Below are positions 31,471 through 40,700 of a stretch of DNA of 64,000 bases, piece by piece; position 1 is the first letter of the stretch; each line of letters opens with the position of its first letter. The notes under the pieces are model-generated. The model made no database searches. It was not told the DNA's origin and worked only from the letters and a program-made list of their open reading frames with translations. Origin of the DNA: Streptomyces spinoverrucosus (GTDB lineage: Bacteria; Actinomycetota; Actinomycetes; Streptomycetales; Streptomycetaceae); NCBI RefSeq assembly GCF_015712165.1, contig NZ_JADPZX010000001.1, forward strand, positions 6,026,001 to 6,090,000, given 5' to 3'. A program made the position numbers and the translations under genes.

Positions 31471-31623
31471 ATGTCCAGACTGATCGCCGCCACCGTGACC
31501 GTCGTGGTCGCGGCCGGCCTCGCCGTGGCCGCCGCGCTCGGCGTCGTCGCCCTGCTCGAAGCCACTCCAGAGCAGCCCAACAGCCCGCTGATCACATACG
31601 AACAAGCAGGTCAGGGGGACTGA
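31471..31623 (+). CDS. Small single-span membrane protein (DUF2613-like)
   Basis: 50 residues, starting at the ATG after AGAGAGGCTGACC. A single hydrophobic helix runs through most of the first 30 residues (LIAATVTVVVAAGLAVAAAL is the core), followed by a short polar tail ending with PNSPLITYEQAGQ. This is the size and form of the actinobacterial DUF2613 family. It is four bases upstream of the PucR-type regulator gene on the same strand. No function is known for the family. Confidence 0.75.
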   Translation: MSRLIAATVTVVVAAGLAVAAALGVVALLEATPEQPNSPLITYEQAGQGD

Positions 31624-31626
31624 CCG

Positions 31627-32961
31627 GTGACGGCTCGCCCGGCAACCGTCACTCCGGCCGCCCCCACCGGCGCGGCCGGCACGTCCCGTTCCGCCTGGCA
31701 CGAGGTGCCCCGGCTCCAGGTGCGCCGGTTCGCGGCGATCGCCATGGCCGAGGCGCCCGCGCTCGCCGAGGAGATCCTGCGCGAGATCCGCCGCGAGTAC
31801 CCGCAGCTGCCGCTCGTGCTGGACGAGAACGGCGAGCCGATGGCGCTGGTCGGCATCCGGCGCGCCATCGAGGTGTTCGTGCAGCACCTCGAACACTCCG
31901 AGGGGCGCCCGAGCGTGCCGCCGAATGTCTTCCAGGACTTCGGCCGGGGCGAGGGCTACAACGGCCGCACCCTCGACTCCCTCCAGGCGATCTACCGGAT
32001 GGGGGTACGCATGGCCTGGCGCCGTTTCGCCGACATCGGCCAGCGCGTCGAGATCCCGCCGCCCGCGATGTACGAGCTGGTCGACGCGGGCTACGAGTAC
32101 CTCGACGGCCTCGTCGACCAGTCCGTACGCGGCTACGCCGAGGCCGCCGCCCGCCAGGCCGGGGAACGGCTGCGCCTGCAGCGGCGCCTCATGGAGCTGC
32201 TGCTCACCGAACGCCACCGCGGCGACCCAGCCGACGCCCTCGCCGAACGCGCCGCCCGGATCGGCTGGCAGCTGCCCGAGAAGGTCGCCGTCGGGGTGCT
32301 GCTGCGCCCGGCGCGGGAGGCGGTCGCGCCCGCGGTCGGGCAGGGCGTGCTGCTCGACATGGAGTACGAGCAGCCCCGCATGGTCGTGCCCGAGCCGGAC
32401 GCCGCCGGGCGCGGCGAGCTGCTGCAACGCGCGCTCGGCGGCTGGGCGGGCGCGATCGGGCCGCCGGTGCCGCTGGCCCACGCCGCGAAGTCGCTGCGCT
32501 GGGCCGAGGCCGCCGTACGCCTGATGGAACGGCGGCTGCTGCCCGCCGGGGAGGTGCTGTTCTGCACCGAGCACACCGAGGCGCTGGTACTGCTCCAGCC
32601 CGAGGAACTCCTCGACGACCTGGCGCTGCGCTGCCTCGCCCCGCTCGCCCACTGCGGGCCCGCCCATGCGCGGCGGCTCGCGGAGACGCTGCTGGCGTGG
32701 CTGGAGACGCGGGGCGGGGCGCCGGAGGTGGCGGCGCGGCTGGGTGTGCATCCTCAGACCGTCCGGTACCGGTTGCGGCAGATACGGGAGCTGTGGGGCG
32801 ACGAGATCGACGACCCCGACCGCCGCTTCGAACTGGAACTGGTGCTGCGCGCCCAGCGACTGCGCGGCAGGCTCGGCCGGGGCGGCGCTCAGTCGCGCCG
32901 GGCGGCGGCGCCGAGCGGCACGCGGGTGAGGTCGCGCCCGACGACCACGCGCCCGGAGTAG
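31627..32961 (+). CDS. PucR/CdaR-type transcriptional regulator
   Basis: 444 residues. The N-terminal region (about 30-190, RRFAAIAMAEAPALAEEILREI and a YRMGVRMAWRRFADIG stretch) is the RsbRD-like part common in Streptomyces. The end has a PucR C-terminal HTH: LLAWLETRGGAPEVAARLGVHP, then TVRYRLRQIREL. The GTG is four bases after the small membrane protein stop. Its last 73 bases overlap the convergent metallo-beta-lactamase-fold gene, so transcripts of the two are complementary there. The effector and targets are unknown. Confidence 0.85.
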   Translation: MTARPATVTPAAPTGAAGTSRSAWHEVPRLQVRRFAAIAMAEAPALAEEILREIRREYPQLPLVLDENGEPMALVGIRRAIEVFVQHLEHSEGRPSVPPNVFQDFGRGEGYNGRTLDSLQAIYRMGVRMAWRRFADIGQRVEIPPPAMYELVDAGYEYLDGLVDQSVRGYAEAAARQAGERLRLQRRLMELLLTERHRGDPADALAERAARIGWQLPEKVAVGVLLRPAREAVAPAVGQGVLLDMEYEQPRMVVPEPDAAGRGELLQRALGGWAGAIGPPVPLAHAAKSLRWAEAAVRLMERRLLPAGEVLFCTEHTEALVLLQPEELLDDLALRCLAPLAHCGPAHARRLAETLLAWLETRGGAPEVAARLGVHPQTVRYRLRQIRELWGDEIDDPDRRFELELVLRAQRLRGRLGRGGAQSRRAAAPSGTRVRSRPTTTRPE

Positions 32962-34001
32962 CCCTTGCTCGCCTTGGTGTGCCAGGTGGAGTCCGGGACG
33001 ATGTTGGTGGCGCCGGGGACCAGATGGCTCAGGACCAGCGTGGGCACACCAGCGCGTTCGGCGATCGGGCCGACCCGGCCGGCGTCGGTGTGGCTGATCT
33101 CCATGTGCCGCTGCTGGGCCGGTTTCAGTCCGCCCAGGGCGAGGGTGTCGAGGTCCATCACCTCGTGCACGAGGATGTCCGCGCCGCGCGCCAGCCGGGC
33201 CACGTTTCCGCAGGGCGCGGTGTCGCCGCTGAACACGACCGACCCGTCGGCGGTGTCGAAGCGGTAGGCGAAGGACGGGTAGACCGGCGGGTGCTCCACC
33301 AGCACCGCCGTGACCCGCACCCGCTCGTCCCGCATCACCTCGAACGGCTCCATCGGCGGCGCCATCAGCTTCCGGGGCCCGGCACCCCTCGGCGGACGGA
33401 ACCGGATGTCGTGCGGCACGATCAGCTCCCGGATGTCGGGCCAGCCCTCGCTGCGCATACGGACGTTGATGTCGTAGGCGGTCGCGGCGATGTGACCGGT
33501 GACCAGGTCCTTCGTGCCGGGGGCGGGATCGGAGGGGCTGACGGTCCGCACGTCGCGCCCGACGGGGTGGACGGCGGGGAGCGTCCCGGCGGAACCGGGG
33601 CCGTAGATGTGCACGGGCCCGCCCAGCGGCTGGAATCCGCCGAACCGCAGCCACAGCAGCGGGTACAGGTCCGACAGGTGGTCCGAGTGCAGATGCGTGA
33701 CGAACACCGCGGTGAGCTGCTCGGCCGTCAGCCAGGCCTGCGCGTACCGGCCGAACGTGCCCGGCCCGCAGTCCACGAGATAGACCCGCCCGTCGACGAC
33801 CAGCGCGGAGCAGATACCGGCCCGCCCGTGCATGGGGACGGGCCCGCCGCTGGTGCCGAGCAGCACGAGCTGGGTGCCCTTGTGCGGTACGGCGACCGCC
33901 GGGCTCGGGCGCAGGGGAAGCACGGCGACCGCACTGACGCCGGAGGCGACGGCGGCGGTACGCAGGAGGGTGCGGCGGCTGGGCACGGGGAATGTGGGCA
34001 T
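32889..34001 (-). CDS. Tat-exported metallo-beta-lactamase-fold hydrolase
   Basis: 370 residues. The N-terminus SRRTLLRTAAVASGVSAVAV is a twin-arginine signal. The binuclear zinc site is present: THLHSDHLSDLY (HxHxDH), a later SGDTAPCGN Asp, and a SHTDAG and HLV region near the C-terminus. The LGTSGGPVPMHGRAGICSAL start resembles RNase Z/arylsulfatase-type members (AtsA-like). It could hydrolyse a small extracellular ester, sulfate ester or lactone. It is convergent with and overlaps the PucR gene. No substrate is indicated. Confidence 0.82.
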   Translation of the reverse strand: MPTFPVPSRRTLLRTAAVASGVSAVAVLPLRPSPAVAVPHKGTQLVLLGTSGGPVPMHGRAGICSALVVDGRVYLVDCGPGTFGRYAQAWLTAEQLTAVFVTHLHSDHLSDLYPLLWLRFGGFQPLGGPVHIYGPGSAGTLPAVHPVGRDVRTVSPSDPAPGTKDLVTGHIAATAYDINVRMRSEGWPDIRELIVPHDIRFRPPRGAGPRKLMAPPMEPFEVMRDERVRVTAVLVEHPPVYPSFAYRFDTADGSVVFSGDTAPCGNVARLARGADILVHEVMDLDTLALGGLKPAQQRHMEISHTDAGRVGPIAERAGVPTLVLSHLVPGATNIVPDSTWHTKASKGYSGRVVVGRDLTRVPLGAAARRD

Positions 34002-34250
34002 GGCGAATCCCGGGAGACTGAGGGGGGAAGCGAAGGCGGGTGCTGTTGTCCTCCCGTTGCCCTGCCGGACCCCGGGAAGTTCACCCTCGTCAAGCAGTCA
34101 ACGACCACCGAGCCCGACGGGCTTTGGTCCGGCACCCCAAACTCCCCCGCACTTTTGGTACACCGGCCTCATGCAACGCCCTAAAGGGGCGCGGGGAACT
34201 GCGCGATCAACCACAACGGCGCCGCAGACAAAAGGCGACATATCCCGGCA
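34002..34250. other. Gene-free interval with a repeat copy
   Basis: 249 bases between the hydrolase start and the end of the second PucR gene. It carries the hydrolase promoter and a repeat copy at 34177-34218. The repeat begins with the hairpin CGCCC-TAAA-GGGGCG, which may end transcription of the PucR gene reading left. A short GAGCCC-GAC-GGGCTTT hairpin lies near 34108-34125. Confidence 0.5.
34177..34218. repeat. Dispersed GC-rich extragenic repeat, short form
   Basis: Begins CGCCCTAAAGGGGCG and continues CGGGGAACTGCGCGATCAAC then CACAACG. It matches the minus strand of the copy inside the carrier gene (17724-17765) at nearly every position over about 30 bases. Confidence 0.8.
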
Positions 34251-35522
34251 CTACCCACGCCCCAGCAACCGCACGATCTCCAACGCCATCCGCAATTCCA
34301 ACGCATCCGGCTCCAACGGCCGCCCCAACAACTCCACAGCCCGCCGCACCCGATACGTCACGGTGTTCCGCGCCACGAACAGCCGCTCAGCCGCCCCCTG
34401 CGGACTACGCCCCTCCGCCAAATACACGCGAAGCGTCTCCCGCAGCTCCCGCACCCGCGGATCATCGCCCCCCAGCCCCCCGAGCACCCGCGCGGCGAAC
34501 CACCGGGCGTGTTCCACATCGGCGGTGAGCAGGGCCGCCGTGCTCACGTCGGCGTAGTCGCACAGCCAGCCCGTGTGCCCGAAGCGGGACACGCGCTGAG
34601 CCTCGCGGGCGCCGCGGTGGCTGCGCCGGAAGCCCTCGGCGCCGTAGCCCACCGAGCCCAGCGCGGCCAGTAGCGGGCGGCGCTCGGGGACCAGCCTGGG
34701 GAGGCGGGCGAGCGCGTCCCTCGGCGGCTCGGCCGGCCAGCAGGCCCACGCCCACAGCTCCGCGCTGCCCGCCGCCACGCTCAGCAGACTCTCCGCCCCG
34801 GCCGCCCGGCTCAACTCCCCGGCCAGCAGCCGTAGTTCGTCCACCGATGTGTCCGGTGAACCCGACGTGACGATGAACGCCACGTGATGGCGGGCCAGTT
34901 CGTAGCCGAGGGTGCGTGCCGCGACCGCCCCGCCGACCAGCCGTCCGGCCAGCAGGTCGTCCACGATCCGGCGGCGGGCCGCCTCCCGGCCGCGCCGCCA
35001 CCGGTCCCGCTCGGCGACGTACTCCTCGGCGAGCCGGCTGGCCTGCACGTCGGCGTAGACGAACAGCAGCTCGCTGACCCGGTGGCTCTCCTGGATCCGG
35101 ACGTCGTCCGGCTCCTTGTCGAGGGCCTCCATCAGCCGCCCGTGCAGATACGCGTGCCCGAGCCGCACCCCGCGCAGCACCCGCTCCAACGGCACATTGC
35201 GCCGGGCGAGTTCGGCGTTGCTCGCCATCGCCTCCGCCACCACCAGCGAGCCCGTCGGCTCCGGCTGGGTGAGCAGCCCGCGCAGCGCCTGGAGCACGGT
35301 CGCCTCCACCGCCCGGTGGAACGGCGGATACGCGCCGGTTCCGCCGTGCTCGGGCACGTGCCGCACGATGTGCGCGGCCATGTCCCGGGCGACCTCGACG
35401 CCCCAGCCGACCGGCCCCGGCCCCAGCGGCCCGCGCGCCGCGGCCAGGGTCTCGGGCGAGCACACCGGTTCCGGCGGCGCCGCCGAGGGCGCCAGCCGCA
35501 GCAGCCACGACGACCCGCTCAC
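34251..35522 (-). CDS. PucR-type regulator next to the sulfur-transport genes
   Basis: 423 residues. It has an RsbRD-like N-terminal region (DMAAHIVRHVPEHGG, then ERVLRGVRLGHAYLHGRLME), a GGDEF-like middle common in this family, and a PucR C-terminal HTH (YLAEGRSPQGAAERLFVARN, then TVTYRVRRAVELL). The GTG start is about 40 bases downstream of the ABC permease stop on the same strand, so it may be co-transcribed with the transport and sulfate-activation genes. It is the obvious candidate regulator for that set, but no site is visible. Confidence 0.82.
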   Translation of the reverse strand: MSGSSWLLRLAPSAAPPEPVCSPETLAAARGPLGPGPVGWGVEVARDMAAHIVRHVPEHGGTGAYPPFHRAVEATVLQALRGLLTQPEPTGSLVVAEAMASNAELARRNVPLERVLRGVRLGHAYLHGRLMEALDKEPDDVRIQESHRVSELLFVYADVQASRLAEEYVAERDRWRRGREAARRRIVDDLLAGRLVGGAVAARTLGYELARHHVAFIVTSGSPDTSVDELRLLAGELSRAAGAESLLSVAAGSAELWAWACWPAEPPRDALARLPRLVPERRPLLAALGSVGYGAEGFRRSHRGAREAQRVSRFGHTGWLCDYADVSTAALLTADVEHARWFAARVLGGLGGDDPRVRELRETLRVYLAEGRSPQGAAERLFVARNTVTYRVRRAVELLGRPLEPDALELRMALEIVRLLGRG

Positions 35523-35562
35523 CCGGCCAGTACAGCAGATACGGTCCGGCGCGGCGCCCCCT

Positions 35563-36459
35563 TCATCGAGCGCCCGCCAGACCCCGGGACCGCAGCATCC
35601 GCCGCTCCAGCGGGGCGAACAGCAGCAGGTCCACCGCGATGCCCACGACGAGGATCTCCCCGATGGTGGCGAGCACCAGCGCCATGTCCTGGTAGGAGCG
35701 GGCGTTCTCCAGCAGCTGGCCGAGGCCGAGCCCCAACTCCGGGGAGCTGGCGATGAGTTCGGCGGCCATCAAGGACCGCCAGGCGAACGCCCAGCCTTGC
35801 TTCAGTCCGGCCAGATAGCCGGGCAGCGCGGCCGGCAGCAGCACGTACCGCACCCGGGCGAACCCGGTGGCGCCGAGCACCCGCCCGGCCCGCAGATACA
35901 GCGGCGGCACCTGGTCGACCCCGGCCAGCAGCCCGTTCGCGACCGACGGGACGGCGCCGAGCAGGATCACCGCGTAGATGGTGGCGTCGGTCAGCCCGAA
36001 CCACACCACCGCCGCCGGCACCCACGCCACCGACGGCAGCGACTGCAACCCGGACAGCACCGGCCCGACCGCGACCCGCAGCGGCCGCACCGCACTGAGC
36101 AGCAGCCCCAGCGCGGTGCCGATGAGCACGGCGGCGACGAAGCCGAGCGCGCCGCGCTCCATGCTGGTCCACACCGTGGAGAACAGCGTCCCCTCGTACC
36201 ACTGGTCGGACAGCGCCCGCCCCACGTCGGCGGGGGACGGCAGCAGGTAGTCCGGCTTGAGTTCGGCCTCGTAGGCGGCCTGCCAGGCGAGCAGGACCAG
36301 GACGACGGCCACCAGGGGCGGCAGCAGCCGCTGCCGCAGCAGCCGCCCGACGGGCGTCCGGGCGGGCCCGGCCGGCGCGCTGTCCAGCGCGTCCAGGCCC
36401 GCCTCGACCGCCGCCGACTCCCGCACCTCGCGGGCCGTGACCGTCTCACCGGCGGCCAT
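35563..36459 (-). CDS. ABC transporter permease, sulfonate/nitrate type (SsuC-like)
   Basis: 298 residues with six predicted spans. The cytoplasmic EAA loop reads RAGRVLGATGFARVRYVLLP, ending in AALPGYLAGLKQG, as in SsuC/TauC/NrtB permeases. The start overlaps the ATPase gene by 14 bases. It forms one importer with the ATPase and lipoprotein genes upstream. Following cysN suggests an organosulfur substrate such as an alkanesulfonate. Confidence 0.88.
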   Translation of the reverse strand: MAAGETVTAREVRESAAVEAGLDALDSAPAGPARTPVGRLLRQRLLPPLVAVVLVLLAWQAAYEAELKPDYLLPSPADVGRALSDQWYEGTLFSTVWTSMERGALGFVAAVLIGTALGLLLSAVRPLRVAVGPVLSGLQSLPSVAWVPAAVVWFGLTDATIYAVILLGAVPSVANGLLAGVDQVPPLYLRAGRVLGATGFARVRYVLLPAALPGYLAGLKQGWAFAWRSLMAAELIASSPELGLGLGQLLENARSYQDMALVLATIGEILVVGIAVDLLLFAPLERRMLRSRGLAGAR

Positions 36460-37234
36460 GGCGGCGGATCTCCTCCCGTAACGCGTCGGTGACCAGGGAC
36501 GTCAGGGCGGCCTCCGGGGAGCCTGCGGCGGCCCACTCGCGGGCGATCCGGCCCGGCCGGGAGGACATCAGCACGACCCGCTGCCCGAGCCGCACCGCCT
36601 CGCGGACGTTGTGGGTGACGAACAGGACGGTGAGGTGGTTCTCGGCCCAGATCCGGGCGAGTTCCTCGTGCAGCACATCGCGGGTGATGGCGTCCAGCGC
36701 GGCGAACGGCTCGTCCATCAGCAGCACGTCGGCGTCCTGGGCGAGCGCCCGGGCCAGCGCGACCCGCTGGCGCATCCCGCCGGACAGCTCGTGGATCCGC
36801 TTGCCGTACGCGTCCTTCAGCCGGACCAAGTCGAGCAGCCGCCGCGCCCGTTCGGGCCGCTCGCGCCGGGGCACTCCGCGCAGCCGCAGGGCGAGTTCGA
36901 CGTTCCGCCCGGCGGTGAGCCAGGGGAACAGGGCGTGGTCCTGGAACATCAGCGCGGGCCGCCGCCCGCCGGGCACGTCGATGGCGCCCGTGGACGGCCG
37001 GTCCAGGCCCGCGACCAGGTTGAGCAGCGTGGACTTGCCGCAGCCGGAGGCGCCCAGCACACAGACGAACTCGCCCCGGCCGACGGTCAGCCCGATGTCG
37101 TCGAGGACCGTCTGGCGGCGCCCGGCGGTGTCGAACCACTTGGAGACATGGGTGAGGCATACGGCGGGACGCTCCGCCTCGGCCACGAGGACGGGACGGG
37201 CCGGTGCGCCGGCCCGCAGCACCGTTTCTGACAT
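36446..37234 (-). CDS. ABC transporter ATPase, sulfonate/nitrate type (SsuB-like)
   Basis: 262 residues with all ABC motifs: Walker A GASGCGKST, Q-loop LMFQDHALFPWLT, signature LSGGMRQRVALARAL, Walker B VLLMDEPFAALD and H-loop LFVTHNVREAV. The length and the DHALFPWLT stretch are typical of SsuB/TauB/NrtD. The ATG lies 38 bases after the binding-protein gene. It energises the adjacent permease. Confidence 0.9.
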   Translation of the reverse strand: MSETVLRAGAPARPVLVAEAERPAVCLTHVSKWFDTAGRRQTVLDDIGLTVGRGEFVCVLGASGCGKSTLLNLVAGLDRPSTGAIDVPGGRRPALMFQDHALFPWLTAGRNVELALRLRGVPRRERPERARRLLDLVRLKDAYGKRIHELSGGMRQRVALARALAQDADVLLMDEPFAALDAITRDVLHEELARIWAENHLTVLFVTHNVREAVRLGQRVVLMSSRPGRIAREWAAAGSPEAALTSLVTDALREEIRRHGRR

Positions 37235-37272
37235 GGGATCAAATCCTTCTGGTTCAGTGGTCTCAGTGGCTC

Positions 37273-38418
37273 TCAGTGGCTCTCGTCGGCCGCGACGCCG
37301 AGCCCGGCGTCGGCCACGGTCTGCTCGCCGCGCTGGGCGAGGACCCGGTTGAGGGGGCGCAGATCGAAGATTCCGTCCAGGGCGTCACGGCTGCCGCCGA
37401 GCAGCCCGAGCCGGTCGGCCCGGTCGGCCTCCTCGGCGAGGGTCGCGGCGAGCGGATCGGCGGTCAGGCGGACGTGCCGCCAGGCCGCGTCGAGGACCGG
37501 GCCCGGCAAGGGCCGTCCGGTCAGCGTCTCGATGGCCCGGTTGACGGCCGCCCGGCCCTCGGCGGGCCGGTCCCGCAGCCACGCGTTGGTGCGCACCGCG
37601 CCCCGCAGTACCGCCTCGACGACGTCCGGATGGTCCTTCAGGAACGCGGGGTTGACCACGACGAGCGCGGTGACGAACGCGCCGCCGTCCCACAGGTCCG
37701 CCTCGTCGACGAGCACCCGCCCGCCGGCCGCGACGAGCTGTGCCGCCACCGGCTCCGGCACCCACGCCCCGTCGATCGCGCCACGCCGGAAGCTCGTCGG
37801 GATCTCCTTGACCGACTGCCGTACGACCGTCACGTCACCGCGTCCGGTGTGCGGGTCGACCGCCCAGCCCTGCTGCCGGACCCAGTGCAGCAGCGCCACG
37901 TCCTGCGTGTTGCCCGCCTCCGGCGTGGCGATCCGCAGCCCCCGGATGTCCGTGCCGCGCACCTTCGTGTCGGCGTCGACGACCAGCGCGACCCCGCCCG
38001 AGGCGGCACCCGAGACGATCCTCAAGGCTCGGCCGTCGGAGCGCAGGAAGCCGTTGACCGCGGGCGACGGGCCCATCCACGCGATGTCCACCGCGCCCGC
38101 GTTGAGCGCCTCCAGCGCCGACGGGCCGCCGTTGAACACCTGGGTGCGCAGCCGGGTGCCGCCCAGCTCACGGGTGAAGTAGCCCTCCTGGACGGCGGCC
38201 AGCGGGGTGGCGTGGGTGACGTTGGCGAAGTAGCCGACGGAGACCGACTCCGCCGACAGCGGCGGACCCGTGCCGACGGCCGGGGCGGCCGCCACGCCCG
38301 GCGCCCGGGACCCGTAGCCGCAGCCCGCCGCGCCGAGGAGCAGCAGGAGCAGCGCCAGGGCCGCGCGGAGCGGACGCCGGGAGCGGCGGGACGTGCGGTG
38401 GCGCTCACGCAGCCGCAT
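37273..38418 (-). CDS. Sulfonate/nitrate-type substrate-binding lipoprotein (SsuA-like)
   Basis: 381 residues. A basic N-terminus and hydrophobic stretch lead to a lipobox LGAAGC. The mature part is an NMT1/SsuA-type periplasmic fold: VSVGYFANVTHATPLAAVQEG, GGPSALEALNAGAVDIAWMG and IDGAWVPEPVAAQLV. The ATG overlaps the cysN stop by 14 bases, so it is in the cysC-cysD-cysN operon. Alkanesulfonate or sulfate ester uptake fits this position; other small anions are possible. Confidence 0.88.
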   Translation of the reverse strand: MRLRERHRTSRRSRRPLRAALALLLLLLGAAGCGYGSRAPGVAAAPAVGTGPPLSAESVSVGYFANVTHATPLAAVQEGYFTRELGGTRLRTQVFNGGPSALEALNAGAVDIAWMGPSPAVNGFLRSDGRALRIVSGAASGGVALVVDADTKVRGTDIRGLRIATPEAGNTQDVALLHWVRQQGWAVDPHTGRGDVTVVRQSVKEIPTSFRRGAIDGAWVPEPVAAQLVAAGGRVLVDEADLWDGGAFVTALVVVNPAFLKDHPDVVEAVLRGAVRTNAWLRDRPAEGRAAVNRAIETLTGRPLPGPVLDAAWRHVRLTADPLAATLAEEADRADRLGLLGGSRDALDGIFDLRPLNRVLAQRGEQTVADAGLGVAADESH

Positions 38419-39667
38419 CGGTGGTCCCCGGAGCGGTCGCGCCGACCATGCCCGCGGTCAGCGTGGCCCCGTCGGCCGGGTCGATCAGCACGAAGGAGCC
38501 GGTGCGGCGGCTGTCCGCGTACCGGTCGAACGCCAGCCGCTCGGCGGTGCGCAGCGCCACCTGACCGATCTCGTTCAGTTCGAGGCGTCCGGGCCCCGAG
38601 ACCCGCCGGACCACCGCGCGCACGGTCCGGGTGGTGTGCCTCAGCAGCACGTGGTCACCGGGGCGCAGCGGGCGCTCGTGCAGATGGCACACGGCCGCCT
38701 CGACATCCCGGGACACCTCGGGGAGCGCCGCCGCCGGGACGATCAGGTCGCCCCGGGAGACGTCCAGGTCGTCGGCGAGGCGCAGCGCACCCGACTGCGG
38801 GGCGCGCACCAGCTCGGCCGCGGCGCCCAGGACGTCGACGCCGGTGACGGTGGTGGTCCGCCCGGACGGCAGCACGGTGACCCGGTCGCCGACCCGCAGC
38901 TCACCGGTCGCGAGCTGACCGGCGTACAGACGGGTGTCACCGGAGCGGATGACGTACTGCACCGGGAAGCGGGCGGGTGCGTCGGGGGCCTCCTCGGTGA
39001 CGGGCACGTTCTCCAGATGGGCGAGGACGGTCGGGCCGCCGTACCAGTCCATGCGCGTGGACGGCTCGACGACGTTGTCCCCGGCGAGCGCGGAGATCGG
39101 GATCGCGGTGACCTCGGGGATGCCGAGCCCGGCCGCGAGCCGGGTGAACTCCCCGGCGATCCGGGCGAAGGCGGACTGCTCGTAGCCGACGAGGTCCATC
39201 TTGTTGACGGCGAGCACCACGTGCGGCACCCGCAGCAGCGCCGCCACGGCCGCGTGCCGGCGGGTCTGCTCGACCACGCCCTTGCGGGCGTCGACGAGGA
39301 TCACGGTGAGGGTGGCGGTGGAGGCGCCGGTGACCATGTTGCGGGTGTACTGCACATGCCCCGGGGTGTCGGCGAGGACGAACCGCCTGCGCGGGGTGGC
39401 GAAGTACCGGTACGCCACGTCGATGGTGATGCCCTGCTCGCGCTCGGCGCGCAGCCCGTCGGTGAGCAGGGCCAGGTCGGGTCCCTCGCCCGAGGACGCG
39501 CGGGCCACGGCCTCCAGCTGGTCGGCGAGGACCGACTTGGAGTCGTGCAGCAGCCGTCCCACGAGGGTGGACTTGCCGTCGTCCACCGAACCGGCGGTGG
39601 CCCAGCGGAGCAGGTCCGCCTCGGCCACGGGCGCCTCGGCGGGCCGGGAGGTGGGCATGGGGTTCAC
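38405..39667 (-). CDS. cysN: Sulfate adenylyltransferase subunit 1 (GTPase)
   Basis: CysN hydrolyses GTP to drive CysD in making adenylyl sulfate (APS). Motifs are G1 TAGSVDDGKST, G3 DTPGHVQYTRN and G4 NKMD, then EF-Tu-like beta domains. The chosen start is GTG 39667, with AGGAGGGACAC just upstream, giving 420 residues with a short lead to the GTPase domain, as in relatives. An in-frame ATG at 39790, one base after the cysD stop, would add 41 GC3-rich codons and may be the true start. It overlaps the lipoprotein gene by 14 bases. Confidence 0.88.
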   Translation of the reverse strand: MNPMPTSRPAEAPVAEADLLRWATAGSVDDGKSTLVGRLLHDSKSVLADQLEAVARASSGEGPDLALLTDGLRAEREQGITIDVAYRYFATPRRRFVLADTPGHVQYTRNMVTGASTATLTVILVDARKGVVEQTRRHAAVAALLRVPHVVLAVNKMDLVGYEQSAFARIAGEFTRLAAGLGIPEVTAIPISALAGDNVVEPSTRMDWYGGPTVLAHLENVPVTEEAPDAPARFPVQYVIRSGDTRLYAGQLATGELRVGDRVTVLPSGRTTTVTGVDVLGAAAELVRAPQSGALRLADDLDVSRGDLIVPAAALPEVSRDVEAAVCHLHERPLRPGDHVLLRHTTRTVRAVVRRVSGPGRLELNEIGQVALRTAERLAFDRYADSRRTGSFVLIDPADGATLTAGMVGATAPGTTDAAA

Positions 39668-39791
39668 GTGTCCCTCCTGTGCGCCGGCCCCGACGGTCAG
39701 CCGGGACCGGGCCTCCTGGAAGATGCCGCGCATCATCAGGGCGGCGGTGACATGCGGGGGGTGGCCGAAAGCCGTGAGGTCGGCGGTCATG

Positions 39792-40700
39792 TCAGAAGTA
39801 CCCCTCGCGTTTGCGGTCCTCCATCGCGGCCTCCGACAGCCGGTCGTCGGCACGCGTGGCGCCGCGCTCGGTGAGCCGGGAGGCGGTGATCTCGGCGATC
39901 ACCTCGACGACGTCGGACGCCTCGGACAGGACCGCGCCGGTGCAGGACATGTCGCCGACGGTGCGGTAGCGCACCCGGCGCTTCTCCACCGGCTCGCCGT
40001 CCCTGGGGCCGCCCCAGTCGCCCGGGGCCAGCCACATGCCGGAGCGCAGGAACACCTCGCGCTCGTGCGCGAAGTAGATGGACGGCAGCTCGATGGCCTC
40101 GCGGGCGATGTACTGCCAGACGTCCAGCTCGGTCCAGTTGCTGAGCGGGAACACCCGCACATGCTCGCCGGGCAGATGACGGCCGTTGTACAGCTGCCAC
40201 AGCTCGGGCCGCTGGCGGCGCGGGTCCCACGTGCCGAACTCGTCGCGCAGCGAGAACACCCGCTCCTTGGCGCGGGCCTTCTCCTCGTCGCGCCGCCCAC
40301 CGCCGAACACCGCGTCGAAGCCGCCACCGCCGATCGCCTCCAGCAGCGGCAGCGTCTGGAGCGGGTTGCGGGTGCCGTCGGGACGTTCGCGCAGCGCACC
40401 CCGGTCGATGTAGTCCTGTACGGACGCCACATGGAGGGTGAGCCCATGTGTGGCCACCACACGGTCCCGGTACGCCAGTACCTCCGGGAAGTTGTGCCCG
40501 GTGTCCACGTGCAGCAGCGAGAACGGCAGCGGCGCCGGCGCGAACGCCTTCAGCGCCAGATGCAGCATGACCACGGAGTCCTTGCCGCCGGAGAACAGCA
40601 GCACCGGCTTCTCGAACTCGCCGGCCACCTCGCGGAAGATGTACACCGCCTCCGACTCCAGCACGTCGGTGTGCGTGAGCCGGGCGGCCACGGCGGTCAC
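39792..40700 (-). CDS. cysD: Sulfate adenylyltransferase subunit 2
   Basis: 302 residues of PP-loop ATP pyrophosphatase. The motif SGGKDSVVMLHLALKAF is near residue 36, followed by HVDTGHNFPEVL, GGGRRDEEKARAKER and WTELDVWQYI, all standard for CysD, which adenylates sulfate. The GTG start overlaps the cysC stop by four bases (40697-40700). The protein ends with SEAAMEDRKREGYF as in relatives. It works with CysN and feeds APS to CysC. Confidence 0.93.
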   Translation of the reverse strand: MTAVAARLTHTDVLESEAVYIFREVAGEFEKPVLLFSGGKDSVVMLHLALKAFAPAPLPFSLLHVDTGHNFPEVLAYRDRVVATHGLTLHVASVQDYIDRGALRERPDGTRNPLQTLPLLEAIGGGGFDAVFGGGRRDEEKARAKERVFSLRDEFGTWDPRRQRPELWQLYNGRHLPGEHVRVFPLSNWTELDVWQYIAREAIELPSIYFAHEREVFLRSGMWLAPGDWGGPRDGEPVEKRRVRYRTVGDMSCTGAVLSEASDVVEVIAEITASRLTERGATRADDRLSEAAMEDRKREGYF

